A stretch of 15,858 nucleotides of DNA from Cylindrobasidium torrendii FP15055 ss-10 (GCA_000934385.1 KN880844.1:1-15858), one strand, 5' to 3'. Positions 1-9,338 are shown, counted from the stretch's first letter. Numbers and translations: made by a program. The notes: generated by a model not told the origin, from the sequence alone.

Positions 1-333
1 CCATGCTTCTTCGCACTTCTCCGCGGAGAAGAAAGTGCTATGCTTATGGGCCATGCTCTGTACGTTCGTGAACGCCTTCCACTTGAAGGTGTTTAGTTCA
101 CTGGGGTCGAGGATCTCTATGTCCTCTTCGAGGTCGGGAGAGTTTCTCCCTTGTTCGCTTCCTTGGTAGTCCGGATTCGGCACTACCTCTTCTGATGCGT
201 CGCGCGCATCGTTCTCTGCTGTGGGTGGACCGTTTCCGGTCCACTGCTGATTGGGTTCGAGAGAACCAGCTAGCCCATCGTTCGAATCGATGCGACTGGC
301 TTCGCTTCTTACGAACCCTTCCTGCGAGGGCAT
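1..333 (-). CDS. Partial acidic hypothetical protein, open at left window edge
   Basis: A minus-strand frame of 111 codons is open from an ATG at 333-331 to the window edge. It is hydrophilic and acidic (many D, E, S, N, P) and ends in a less disordered stretch containing FKWKAFTNVQSMAHK, which looks like the start of a folded region. I do not recognise the family. The frame also stays open upstream of the ATG into the terminal repeat as far as about 472, so the ATG is only the first possible start if the gene is read alone. Its 5' end lies exactly at the proposed element boundary. It may therefore be the downstream half of a gene whose upstream half is at 15529-15830. It could instead be a gene starting in, and driven from, the element end. 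Codon content looks coding, but there is no splice or homology support. Confidence 0.5.
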   Translation of the reverse strand, partial: MPSQEGFVRSEASRIDSNDGLAGSLEPNQQWTGNGPPTAENDARDASEEVVPNPDYQGSEQGRNSPDLEEDIEILDPSELNTFKWKAFTNVQSMAHKHSTFFSAEKCEEAW

Positions 334-399
334 GTTGTAAAATTTTACAAAAAATGCGCGGCTATTGTAGTGCACATGTTTCGAAACAGCGCGGCTATT
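334..399 (+). repeat. Left terminal inverted repeat (candidate)
   Basis: This stretch matches the reverse complement of 15465-15528. The inner block CATGTTTCGAAACAGC... (375-399) matches with 21 of 25 identities, and the outer part matches loosely (GTTGTAAAATTTT against GTGGTAACTTTTC). It contains the perfect 16-bp palindrome TTGTAAAATTTTACAA (335-350), the perfect palindrome GTTTCGAAAC (378-387), and two direct copies of GCGCGGCTATT (356-366 and 389-399). Clustered palindromes and short direct repeats are what a transposase-binding end would look like; the binding role is inferred. Confidence 0.5.
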
Positions 400-1145
400 C
401 GATTTGATTTGCACTGCCACCTTCCCGTTTTGGCAGTCTGCCACGTGGGGCACCGGCAGTAGTGCACCCGTTCACTGGCGCGCCCTCCGGTCGTACCTCA
501 CCAGCAGGGATCACACATTTTCTAAAAATAACGCATTTTGATCGCTGTTGCTGGTAGCGTACGCAGCTTCGCGCGCGCCTCATATTCAAACTCCGATATC
601 TCAAAGTGGCCGTCCGATCACGCAAATTCGCACTCAAAATGGCGCGCAGCGTACGTTCAAGCAAAACATACACTGTTGGAGGCGTTCCTGCAGACGAACA
701 ACATCGTCCGGGCTCTTTCCGCGGCTTTCTGGGGTCGAAATAGCAGCTGCACGACCTGTGGCGCATTATTAATTCCATTCCCGTTTGGCAGCCAAATTTC
801 CATTGTTCCACGGCGTCGATACATTCCTTTTGAGATGAAGTTCAAACGTTTCATTGAATTTGAGCATTGTGGCAGCAAGAAAGTCTCCTTTGCAAGATTT
901 ACGGCTTGAAGCTTCATTGCCAGCAAGCCGAAGTTCCACGGTCATTTATCGGTTTTAATTTCCTCGAACACTCCTCAAAGGCTACGCGCTCCCACTCATT
1001 TTATCGCATTCTCAACTACTTCTCGACTTCGGTCACTCCTGTCACACACAAAAGTCCCCAGGTCTCCCCAGGTGCGTGTCACGTTGATCATCTCTTTAAT
1101 TGATCTGACCTCTACAGTAATCGAACGAAATATTGTAGCTGATTT
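400..1145. other. Left subterminal noncoding region of the element
   Basis: No convincing gene was found here. Open frames on both strands lack ATG-led coding character or known motifs. The left part is GC-rich and rich in symmetry: TGGCAGTCTGCCA (431-443), overlapping CCACGTGG (441-448), and an imperfect long inverted repeat at 556-655. The right part is AT-richer and holds the 3' flank of the minus-strand gene that ends at 1146. A possible minus-strand polyadenylation hexamer ATTAAA lies at 1100-1095, about 45 nt past that stop codon. The sequence composition fits a subterminal region of a large transposon. Confidence 0.45.
556..655. repeat. Imperfect inverted repeat with GCGTACG arms
   Basis: The left arm AGCGTACGC...GCGCGCGCC (556-579) is mirrored by GGCGCGCAGCGTACG (641-655), with about six unpaired bases in the left arm and a loop of about 61 nt. 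It lies in the left subterminal region of the proposed transposon. It could be a cruciform-forming or protein-binding site, or chance in a GC-rich stretch. Confidence 0.3.
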
Positions 1146-4061
1146 CTACTTAACACGAAAATGCTCTGGCGCCAGCTGTGGTAGGTGAGCAAGGACACCC
1201 GTAATCATGTACATGACATCGCCCAAGGCCACGTGCCAGCATCGCAGGTCCGCGGCTTGCGTTTGAGCCGCGTGATTGACGATGATTGCTTCTCTCCACC
1301 ACGATAAACAAGCGACTAAGCTCAGCAAACCATTCTGTCCCGGCCACCACCAACTCGTCCAATCCTCACCATATTCCCCACACACGAGCTGAGAGTCCTT
1401 TTCCTCTCTCCACTCCGGCTGTATTTTTCGATACCATTCCTTCCACTCGCGCGCCATTCCCGCAACAGATTTAACCGCTAATCTCTTTTTCATTCTAGTG
1501 CATCTACCGTTCCGCACCCAGAGATCGAGTGTCTTCGGCCTTGGACCTGCAAACCATTCTGTACGGTCCCCCTTCCCAGGCCGCTTTCTCTCGCGGAATT
1601 TGGCCACAATGTACATCTTCTCGACGTTGATCAGCCTTGCAAGCAGCGGGATCAGGTCTTCGCCGCCTGGCGCCGCAAGGAACTCGCGACAAGGCAACAC
1701 CAACCACCGCAGCTGCTCGTGGTCTGCGCAATACCGGAGCCCCTCCTCGACCATATCTTTTTCCAACCGACGCGGCGCTGCTCCCTCCATCAAATCATTC
1801 CCAGCCAATGCAGACACTCCCGTATGATTATTGTTCGGCCGTCCTGGGACCATAGCACCAGCAATGCCAGAGGTGTCTTGAGAGGGCGATGGAGTGCGTA
1901 CAGGACTACCAGACAAGTGCGCTGCCGCGGTAGAGGATGGATCATCGTTCTGTCGCTCCTCTGGCAGGGATCCCGGTGCGAACGAGGTGTCAGAGGGACT
2001 CTGTGCCGGTGGTGAAGCATGTTCATCCATAGGTGCGTCTCCAGTGTCCAGAAGTTGGGCAATTGGCTGATCACCATTCGCAGGTCTCTGCAGGTCGTCC
2101 ATGGTCCCAGTCGCACAATCCCTGGCGTTCAATGTCTTGTTGAGCCAGACAGGACGCGGCCTAGGTCGCTGAGTACCCAACCGAGGACGATTCGTTGGCG
2201 GAGGGTGCACATCGGGGTCCTCATCGTCCGAGAGCTCACTCATCCCCCGGGGCTGCGATTCGCGCGGACGCTTGGATCGCGGTGGCAGCATTTCAGTTGT
2301 TTCCTCTCCAAGATCGGGTGTATCGTCTTCGAAATCATCGTCATCCTCAAGGATTTGAGGCAGTCGACGTCGAGAGCGCCGGCCTGCTTCCGCATCGGAT
2401 CCATCGTCTGGATCTGGTGTCATCTCTGCTTCAGGTTCGTCTTCGTCCATAGGCTTATCTCGTGGCCTAACAGCTGCGACAGGATTCGCATCTGCATTTG
2501 TAGGACTTGTCGCAGGAACACTCGGTGCGCCAACATTGCGACCTACAAGCCCACCACGGCCACGTCCACGTCCATTCCCACGGCCACGGCCACGGCCACG
2601 TCCACGTCCACGTCCAAGTTCACGGTCGCGCGCTGTCTTCTGACCGGGCTGCACATTATCAGGTGCTCCTGCGTGTTGGTCTTGCTCCTCGTTCATCATC
2701 GCCGTCCCCGCATTCACATCCACATCGTCATCCTCGCCATCGGCATCCTCAGCTGCTGGCACGGCCAAACCTTCGAGAGAGAACGACGAGGAGCGCGATT
2801 CGGCATTCTCAGCGCGCGGTTGGGTGTCACTAGGCCATTCCGTAGGGACAGAAGGATCGGGGATCACAAAGGCATCACGCTCTGCCTGGGAGTAAAAGTC
2901 CTCGCAGTATCGCTGGTACAAAATGACCGTGTCGTCCATACGCTTTGTACCCAGATACTCCCGAAAGCTCATTGGCGCGTTGACGCCCTGTTTCGTGGTG
3001 GAAACACTGAAAATAATGTAAGTCGTTGTATCCCGTTCATGGACATGGCTAACGCACTCAAAGAAACCAATTTTGCCGCCGTACATGGCCATTGGTCCGG
3101 CGGCCATAGCATACAGCTTCAATCCTGTCGTGCGCTCCACCACCCGGAAGACTTTCGCCAGGAATGTCGGCGTATTCCTCACACACCTGCGTCGTCGTCA
3201 ACAACTTGAACACACAGTACCCGTTAGCGACAACGTACGTGGCAATAACCGAGGGATCAGTGGAAGGGCCAGCTTCCAGCGATGCCCTAATTTCCTCCCT
3301 TCTCTCCATCGCATACTGCTTGGCTTCAGCCTTAATCTCGTCTCTTTCGCTCTCTGGCAACTCAAAAAACATCCTTTTTGCAAGATTTTCGCGAAATTTC
3401 AGTGCCTCGTCGTCATCCTCCTTCAAACGTGCGCCCCATTCCTTCTCGAACACCTTGTCGATTCCGGCCGACTCATACTGTGTGCGCATGAAGTGCTGCC
3501 ACCCATGGGCCGCACGTACACGTCTGGACATCCCAGCCAGTGTCAGCATCGCGCCCGCATACGGGTCCTGCTCGATGTCTCCCTTGCGCTGCTTGAGGAG
3601 GCTCTTGAGGTCAGATTGACGGCTGAATTGGCGCTTTATCCACGCAACCAGGGCCTGCGACGCCATGGGTAAGTGGTTCATCCACGAACAGGACAAAATA
3701 GGCTCACCTTTCCCTTCTTCTCCATAGCCTCTGCGCGCTCCGACTCCTTCGACGGATCCATGTGCTTTGGACGTGGTAGTGGTAGACTTGCGTCGTATTC
3801 GCCAATCTCACCGAAAACCTCGACGGATGGATGCTCCTCTGTGTCGAGCATGGGCCATGGGAAGTACCAGAAGTACATGCGCTTGAGCTGCTTCAACTTC
3901 AGGTCGTAGGCGGCGGGGGAAATTTCGAGAGCGTCGGCCAGTCCGATGAGCAGAGGACGGAACACCTCCTCGCGTCTCCCCTCCATCCACCCCTTCCTCG
4001 ATTTCCGGTCGGATTTAGGGATCTTCAATGTGGCGCGCCGTTTCGCCTCCTTTTCCGACAT
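1146..4061 (-). CDS. Basidiomycete KDZ-associated protein with HMG-like region and RG repeats
   Basis: Three exons on the minus strand: 4061-3708, 3654-3239 and 3186-1146, giving 936 aa. Intron 1 (53 bp) runs GTGAGC to CGCAG. Intron 2 (52 bp) has donor GTACGT, branch-like CGCTAAC and acceptor CGCAG; it removes the only break between two coding frames. The start is the first ATG (A at -3); the frame upstream has only a GTG. Residues about 163-240 are helical and charged (FRENLAKRMFFELPESER) and recall an HMG-box-like segment. Residues 249-370 contain STDP and a GP...YGGKIGF motif. A long acidic, S/P-rich disordered middle holds an RG repeat (448-469). The C-terminal part, about 720-936, is tryptophan-rich (WFAGPRPKTLDLWV, KIQPEWREE). 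I recognise the layout as a common Agaricomycete family often found beside transposons. Its function is unknown; DNA or RNA binding is an inference. It is transcribed away from the other element genes, facing the divergent region 4062-4776. Confidence 0.8.
2550..2615 (-). repeat. Hexanucleotide repeat encoding (RG)n
   Basis: Units GGACGT and GGCCGT alternate on the minus strand (CCACGT/CCACGG as read on plus). They encode residues 448-469 of the minus-strand protein, an almost pure Arg-Gly run broken by one Asn. RG-rich tracts generally bind RNA or act as methylated-arginine linkers. As a short tandem repeat the tract is likely to vary in length between copies. Confidence 0.85.
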
Positions 4062-4776
4062 AATTCGTGGCTGGGTCTTTGGGAGGATGGTCCATGGTAC
4101 GGTTCTAGCGACCGTGAGCGTTTTTTCCAACCAAGAGAATCGACTACGCACTTGAATGCATTATTATTGAGCACCGTTGGAGGTGTTTTCGACGGCAATA
4201 TTGTCTTGCTGGCGTGAACTCGTCAGGCTGCTGAATGAGACTCAACAAGTCATACGCACTCAGTATCAGTCTGGGCCTCTGCACCGACGATGGTGTCCTG
4301 GGACAACGTCGGGATCTGTCTATGCAACGGCACCGGTTAGCTTGCACATAAGCATTCGAGGGACTCGCTGCTCACTGCGAGTAAGTTGAGGGACCATTCT
4401 CAGCGCTACCTGGGTAATCCAGAAGGTATTCACCCTCTGTGTTCATCGCTGGCGGAAGTTTGAATGCAAAGTTGAGCTTGTGGAGGACGGACGGGGTCGC
4501 GTCGGGTACGCTGTAGAAGGAACGTGACCAAGATTCTCGATGGATTATTTTCGCAACCGCTAACGGAAACCCAGATCAACGGCACTGAGCTTGTCGCAGC
4601 CACTGATTGGAGCCACAAAGACCATGCGAGACCATGCGGGTCAAGATAAGGTACTCTAGGGTGCTCTTGAGTGGCGTCTAGTTTTCTAGAACAATAACGG
4701 GGCTTACCGAGCGTTGAAAAGGCAAGCAGACGGTCTTTTTGCTCTGATCTCTTGAGTCTTCCTCTCCCCACAGACT
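4062..4776. promoter_or_regulatory. Divergent intergenic region
   Basis: This 715-bp gap separates the starts of the minus-strand 936-aa gene and the plus-strand viroplasmin-like gene, so it must hold both promoters. No convincing TATA box was found. It contains a 10-bp tandem duplication, GACCATGCGA/GACCATGCGG (4620-4639), and a pyrimidine-rich tract ending CCCCACAG (4763-4772) just before the plus-strand ATG. That tract could be the 3' splice site of a 5'UTR intron. No open frame here looks like a gene. Confidence 0.4.
4620..4639. repeat. 10-bp tandem duplication
   Basis: GACCATGCGA is followed directly by GACCATGCGG in the divergent promoter region. It could be a paired regulator site or a small replication slip. 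Confidence 0.4.
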
Positions 4777-5578
4777 ATGATGCCCGTACCTGCCTCTGTT
4801 GACGTCCCCGGCGCTGCAGTTCCTGCTGCAGTCTCGAGCAGCGTCGAAAAGGCATCTCTGGCACTTACGCCTCCCCCGTCTCCGCCTCCCCCGCCTACTT
4901 ACATCCCATGCACTGGTGACCCTACGGACGATATGTTCGTCGCGCACAACAAGCATGTGAATGCCGAGCTGGGATTGCAGCTTGGCTCGCCGCCCACCTG
5001 GAACACCCGTACGTCCATCATACATGCCTGCTATTTTCTCGTTAACCTAATCACGACTCAGTGTACGTGTACGATCCACTCATTGCGCCCCACCAGTATG
5101 TCGATGCCTCGTCGACGGCATTCGTCACTGGCCGTGCATTCTCGGAGGTGCCCAAGTCCCTTAGCCCCATCCTCCTCGAACGCGCTATCTTTGGGCAGGG
5201 CCGCAAGACGTTCTACTGCGTCACCAATGGAACTCGTGTTGGTGTCGTCCTTGACTGGTTTGTTACATACTGTCGTTGGCTTTCGGGTTACTGACTGCCT
5301 TACAGTGCGGAGGCTATGTCATATGTCCAGCGCGTGTCCAACAGTCACTGCTTCAAGTCGGGATCGCAAGCCAATGCACTGCGCTACTTCAACGGCGAAT
5401 TGACTGCCGGTCGTGTTCACATTCGTGCTCCGTCGACACCCCGACCGTAAGTCATGAGCACCGTTATGGACCTCGCTCACATTTTTTCAGCCACATTGTT
5501 GTCTCCCTTGGAGAACACTGGATCATTGCCGTGCTTCTCATCATTGGAACTGTCGCCGCTTATTCCTACATTCTCTAG
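4777..5578 (+). CDS. Tail-anchored protein with a viroplasmin-like domain
   Basis: Four exons: 4777-5008, 5062-5257, 5306-5446 and 5491-5578, giving 218 aa. The introns are 53, 48 and 44 bp, with donors GTACGT, GTTTGT and GTAAGT. The N-terminus is disordered with a proline run (residues 32-40). Residues about 127-175 match the compact fold shared by caulimovirus viroplasmin and the N-terminal domain of eukaryotic RNase HI (Pfam Cauli_VI). The pattern is an aromatic-rich strand (TFYCVTNG), then RVGVV, then a helix and a second strand/helix pair ending in an alanine/aromatic helix (SQANALRYF). In RNase HI this domain binds RNA:DNA hybrids or dsRNA. The RNase H catalytic domain is absent. Residues 200-218 form one hydrophobic segment right at the C-terminus (WIIAVLLIIG...), typical of a tail anchor. 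An intron interrupts the domain at codon 143, phase 2. Nucleic-acid binding at a membrane is inferred. Confidence 0.75.
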
Positions 5579-5801
5579 ATATAATTGGTTAGACTTAAGA
5601 TGCAATGAATTGCAAGGGGTGTATGTCCCTGTTTGGCAACGATAACATCTTTGTCCTGGCATACCAAATTGGGACTCGTGAGAGCCGAATTAAGGTGTTA
5701 GCCAAAATCGTGAAGTAATAATATTCCCTCCACGCACGGCGCATCATTCCACACAAAGATAGTCCTGGTTCCTGGTCTCGCTTTTGCTTTCACCACTCGC
5801 A

Positions 5802-6778
5802 ATGGCTTCAAACTCCGATCAGGCCGCCTCATCCTCACGAAAATCAGGGAAAGCGCGTCCTACCGCAGGGAATTTCCAAAGGAAAACGGATAACCCACAC
5901 GAGGAAGATGGCCACATTACAGAAATCGAGATCTCTTCGAGCTCGGAGTCTGACGACGACGTGGACGACTTGGCAAAGGCAATCAACAATCTCCAGCTGC
6001 GCAGAACTGGCAAGGACTATACGCTTTACGAGATAAAGAATCCCAAGGCTGGTGCGCCGTCCGTTACTGATAAGTGGTAGGGTGTCTTTCAAACTTCAGC
6101 TGGAAATTAATGACCGAATTATTTAAACACCAGGCCCGTTGCTCATTCAGCGTCTCTCGACGGATCCCCCGTCAAATCCCTCCTAAAACGTGAAAAGGAG
6201 CGCCATGGACGTGCTATGGCGTATGTTGCGTTTCGCGCGAGCGAACCAGGAGTCTATGGGAAATGGTGCGTCGCAGATACGGCTGCAAAGTATCTACTGA
6301 TGCCGCGAACGCAGGGAGGACTGCAAACAGCGTACGAGCGGTCAGTCCGGCAGTGTGTACGAGGGATACATGACTCTCGCTGCCGCAGAGGCTGCGTACG
6401 CCTTTGCTGTCGAGAAACACCTCACCGCCGTCACCGGACAGTCGATTCGCGCTCGTCCCATCCGTGCAACAACGTATCATCCTCCATCCAAGCACAGAAT
6501 CTCTTCTGGAAGTCCAATTCAGGCTGGTTCCACACGAATCAGCTGGTATTCCGTCTACGTTGGTGTTAAGCCTGGGGTGTACGCATCATAGTAGGCACTA
6601 TCTGGAGATCGCATATAGCATTGCTTGCTGACATTTCTCCAGTGCAGAGGCGGCCCCGAATGTCATCGGCATTGAAGGAGCCTGTTACGAGTCCTGGGAA
6701 TCCAAAGAAGACGCTGTAGACGCATACATGGAGCGTGTAGGCGCTGGGAAGATCGGTACTGTTATTCTGCGTGTGTAG
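5802..6778 (+). CDS. Protein with two viroplasmin-like domains
   Basis: Four exons: 5802-6076, 6134-6265, 6315-6590 and 6643-6778, giving 272 aa. Introns are 57, 49 and 52 bp. The N-terminal ~115 residues are acidic and serine-rich (EISSSSESDDDVDDL). Domain 1 spans residues 120-172, with EPGVYGKWEDCKQRTSGQ then YEGYMTLAAAEAAYAFA. Domain 2 spans 213-264, with WYSVYVGVKPGVYASY then YESWESKEDAVDAYMERV. Both follow the classic viroplasmin/RNase HI N-terminal pattern of strand, G-V-Y, helix, glycine turn, aromatic strand and alanine-rich helix. Intron 2 is needed to restore domain 1: without it the frame breaks inside the motif. Introns 2 and 3 sit at the same place in their domains and in the same phase. 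No RNase H, protease or reverse transcriptase domain is present. The start ATG follows an AAATTGG-free pyrimidine-rich leader. Probably a nucleic-acid-binding accessory protein; the role is inferred. Confidence 0.75.
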
Positions 6779-7208
6779 GGCTATGTTGTACTTCCTGGAT
6801 TGAGATAATGATACTATAAGCTCAGTATAGCAGCTAATATTGATTCTCTTTGATATGCACTATTTTTATGGCGTTATGTAGGCGGGATAGGCTGGTTGTG
6901 GTCTATAGACCCAAAATCATTAGATCACAACTGTCTTTTCTATCCATTTGAGATATTCTGCTACCGGAAATTCGTCCAACTTAGTCCTATATATGTACGA
7001 GTATATGATTCCGTGGCTCATTCAGAAATTCGGGGACTCCATAACGCTATAACGGGGTTGAACATTTCGATCGGGATAATATCGAGAGACATAGAGAACG
7101 CGCCCAATCATTTCGCTACTTAACGATCATCGACCAACATCATCTTTGGTGTGTTCTTCCTTCTGCGGGCCACTTCTCAACTTCGGTCCGAGCTTTGTCA
7201 ATTCAACC
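6779..7208. promoter_or_regulatory. Intergenic region upstream of the basic-protein gene
   Basis: This 430-bp AT-rich gap lies between co-oriented genes. It contains TCCTATATATG (6985-6995), a TATA-like motif about 215 bp before the next ATG. The preceding GTCCTATATA (6984-6993) also occurs upstream of the transposase (11420-11429). No coding frame or RNA gene was seen. Confidence 0.35.
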
Positions 7209-7925
7209 ATGGCGCGACCTCGGAAGTACCAGACTGATGACCAGCGTCGGCAGGCGCAGGCAGTTGCGGATGCTAAGTACTACGCTAGGTGCGTAATCGT
7301 GCACGACAGTGTGCGCGTGTACTCACAGCCAGTGCTATTCCAGCCACCGCAGGAAGATCCTGAAGCAGAAGAAGAGCATATATCGCAAGAAGCAGGAGGC
7401 TAGGTCAGAGGATGCGCGGGAAGAGCCTGCAAAAAGGCGAGGAGTAGTGCAACGCACTATCATACCCAGGTGCGTCTTCGTTCCATGGCCGACGCTGTCT
7501 CCCTGACCTACTACAGGGAGCCAGCTGTGATTATCTCTGTCGCTGAGCGTGAGCTGGCCTTTCTTCGCGGCGAAGTTGCCCGCCTGCAAGCCATCCAGGG
7601 TGCATCTCTGGCTGAATACGCTGAGACCATTGTTCAAGAACTGCTTGCTGATCCCACCAACGCGCGCGCTGCACTCAAGCACCACAAGGATCAAGTGTCG
7701 GATATTCGCAATAGTGCTGGCTATGCAACTGGTCGTATTTTCTCGGCGGAAGGCGCTTCCAAAGGCTACTGGTATTCACGCGAGCTGATCCAGGTTTTTG
7801 AAGATAGCCTGTGCACGGTAGAGGATATTATGGATGCTTGTGATACGGACGACTATGTGCTTCATTCCCTACGCTCCGCCCACAATTCCCAGTCCTTACT
7901 TTACCAGCGTCAATCCTCCTCCTAA
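7209..7925 (+). CDS. Small basic protein with short coiled coil
   Basis: Three exons: 7209-7288, 7344-7469 and 7517-7925, giving 204 aa. Both introns (55 and 47 bp) have GTGCGT donors and CAG acceptors. The ATG has a strong fungal context (A at -3, G at +4). Residues 1-65 are strongly basic (MARPRKYQTDDQRRQ, then HRRKILKQKKSIYRKKQ), like the basic arm of a DNA-binding protein. Residues 78-96 form a short amphipathic helix with L/V at heptad spacing (ERELAFLRGEVARLQAI). It resembles small basic proteins common near Agaricomycete transposons, but I cannot assign a Pfam family with confidence. A bZIP-like protein is possible, although the zipper is too short for a canonical one. The last ~25 codons are pyrimidine-rich. 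A 51-bp in-frame intron at 7857-7907 is possible and would not change the stop codon. Confidence 0.65.
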
Positions 7926-8057
7926 TTTCACGTTGCCTTGTTCCTCCCCGCGTGCAGAGACATCAGACTGATCGGCGGTATAAGTACGGTGCATCACGTT
8001 CCCTCTTTTTCTCTAATTTTTCTCTACTTTTCTCTCTATCATAACCCTCCGCCCCAG

Positions 8058-9215
8058 ATGTCCGAGCAGTCCACGGACCTCGAGAACTCTACAGACATCG
8101 GCGCCCGTGATGCCACGGACAGCATGGACACTTCCTGGGAAGGCCGCCTTCGCGAGCGTGATCCCGCCCTCTCCTACGCCTCCGACTCGGCAAGTGAATG
8201 TCCGCCCAGCCCGCAGAGAAAGCTTGACGCTTTTGGCTTTGTCAAGACACAGAGGGCCCCTGCTCGCAAGGATTCCAGCGCCTGCCATCATACCGAAGCC
8301 AGCAAGGCCACAGTCGCTCCTGCCATGTCTGCCTCCAAGATGGCGCAACGCCCGACGCCCAGCCAGCAGGAACCTCGCATCAAGACTGAACCTGCGTCTA
8401 CGACCACGCAGGCAAGTGTCCCGCCAGCACCTGTGATTGCTGCAGCTGCTAGTGTGAACAACCTGCCGCGCACATTGTCGGCAACGCGTCTTCTGGCCAA
8501 TCTCGATACCGCTGTGCGCCCTTTCGTAGAACCTCGTGTGTGGCCAATTCCCCGCCTCGACCCTGATGGGGAATACCGTCGTCCAACCCAAGGTGAGATA
8601 GACGGTGTCGCCTCTCGCTCGCAGCACGACCTCCGCATCCCTGCACACGAACTTGTTCATCGAAGTATATACGTCCCACGGACGCGTGAGCAGCGTATTG
8701 AGGCCAAAGAGGCACGAGAGTACGTGTCAATAATGTCTCCATTGTCGTATGTGCTAACGTCTTCTGTCTTCTAGGTGGATGCTTTGCCTCATGGCCAGTT
8801 TGGAGCCCAACTTCCCCATCGTTGACCTCGAGCTGGGTACTGCACAGTTGTATCAAGGTATGGTTTCCTTGTAGTATAAAATCTTGCTTATGAACATCTT
8901 CCAGTCTCCGACGACGACGACAACGAGTCGTACAGCCCCGGGTCGTGGGTTCCCTACGACGCCGACATACCCTTCGATCCCAAGACAATAGAGCACTTCC
9001 TTAGGCGCTCGTTCAACACAGCGCTCCATCGTAAACTCAACGCAGTCGGGGTGCACACTCCAGAAGACCTTCTGACCATTGCTTGTGTTGTGCTCCCCGA
9101 CTCGTCCGCCATCGTCCAATTCCGCCTTGGCCTGGAATTGGAGCTCCGTAGCCAATGGAAGCGCCTCAAGCGTGCCCTGAAAGCATTCGCACGCATGGCA
9201 GGGCCTGATATTTGA
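8058..9215 (+). CDS. SAM-like domain accessory protein 1 (long form)
   Basis: Three exons: 8058-8719, 8775-8857 and 8905-9215, giving 351 aa. Introns are 55 and 47 bp; the first has donor GTACGT and branch GCTAACG. Residues 1-215 are low-complexity and rich in S, T, P and A, with an acidic start, so probably disordered. Residues about 277-343 form an all-helical domain (IEHFLRRSFNTALHRKL, then GVHTPEDLLTIACVVLP, then LGLELELRSQWKRLKRAL). The pattern L-x3-GV-x4-DL-x3-A-x-V/L...LGL resembles a sterile-alpha-motif (SAM)-type helical bundle and recurs in the next two genes. Intron phases are 2 then 1, as in those genes. SAM-like folds usually mediate protein oligomerisation, sometimes RNA binding. 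The fold call is by eye and the function inferred. The ATG directly follows CCCCAG, so a 5'UTR intron ending there is possible. Confidence 0.7.
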
Positions 9216-9235
9216 TTTATTCCCTCCTTCAACTT

Positions 9236-9295
9236 GTTACTCGTTGACTCTTTGTCACATTCCGCTCATTTTATAACTCCCGGTCGTTACTCGTT
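9236..9295 (+). repeat. Direct repeat GTTACTCGTT, two copies 50 bp apart
   Basis: GTTACTCGTT occurs at 9236-9245 and 9286-9295 in the short gap before the next gene. The pair could be regulator sites or a small local duplication. Support is the exact 10-bp match only. Confidence 0.35.
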
Positions 9296-9330
9296 ACTTC
9301 TTTCGACGTTACAGTATCATTTCAAATTAG

Positions 9331-9338
9331 TATTTAAG
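9331..9338 (+). promoter_or_regulatory. TATA-like box before SAM-like gene 2
   Basis: TATTTAAG lies about 44 bp before the proposed ATG at 9382. It is immediately followed by a GGCCAGC/GCTGGCC hairpin (9339-9359). The position fits a core promoter for the second SAM-like gene, but the motif is weak. Confidence 0.3.

Noticed and set aside
395..909. Overlapping frames on both strands in the left subterminal region
   Set aside because: No recognisable motif, erratic composition and no splice structure. The region is palindrome-rich and looks noncoding.
2019..3209. Long 396-codon plus-strand frame
   Set aside because: It lies antisense to the 936-aa gene. It is Arg/Ile/Cys/His-rich, has no domain and is open because of the codon bias and RG repeat of the opposite strand.
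4059..4151. Upstream extension of the 936-aa protein to 4151
   Set aside because: The only upstream start in that frame is GTG. The ATG at 4061 has a good context and the upstream residues look non-conserved.
4777..6778. An integrated caulimovirus-like sequence
   Set aside because: Only the small viroplasmin-type fold is shared. There is no reverse transcriptase, protease, movement or coat gene, and the genes have fungal introns within the domain. RNase HI N-terminal homology explains it better.
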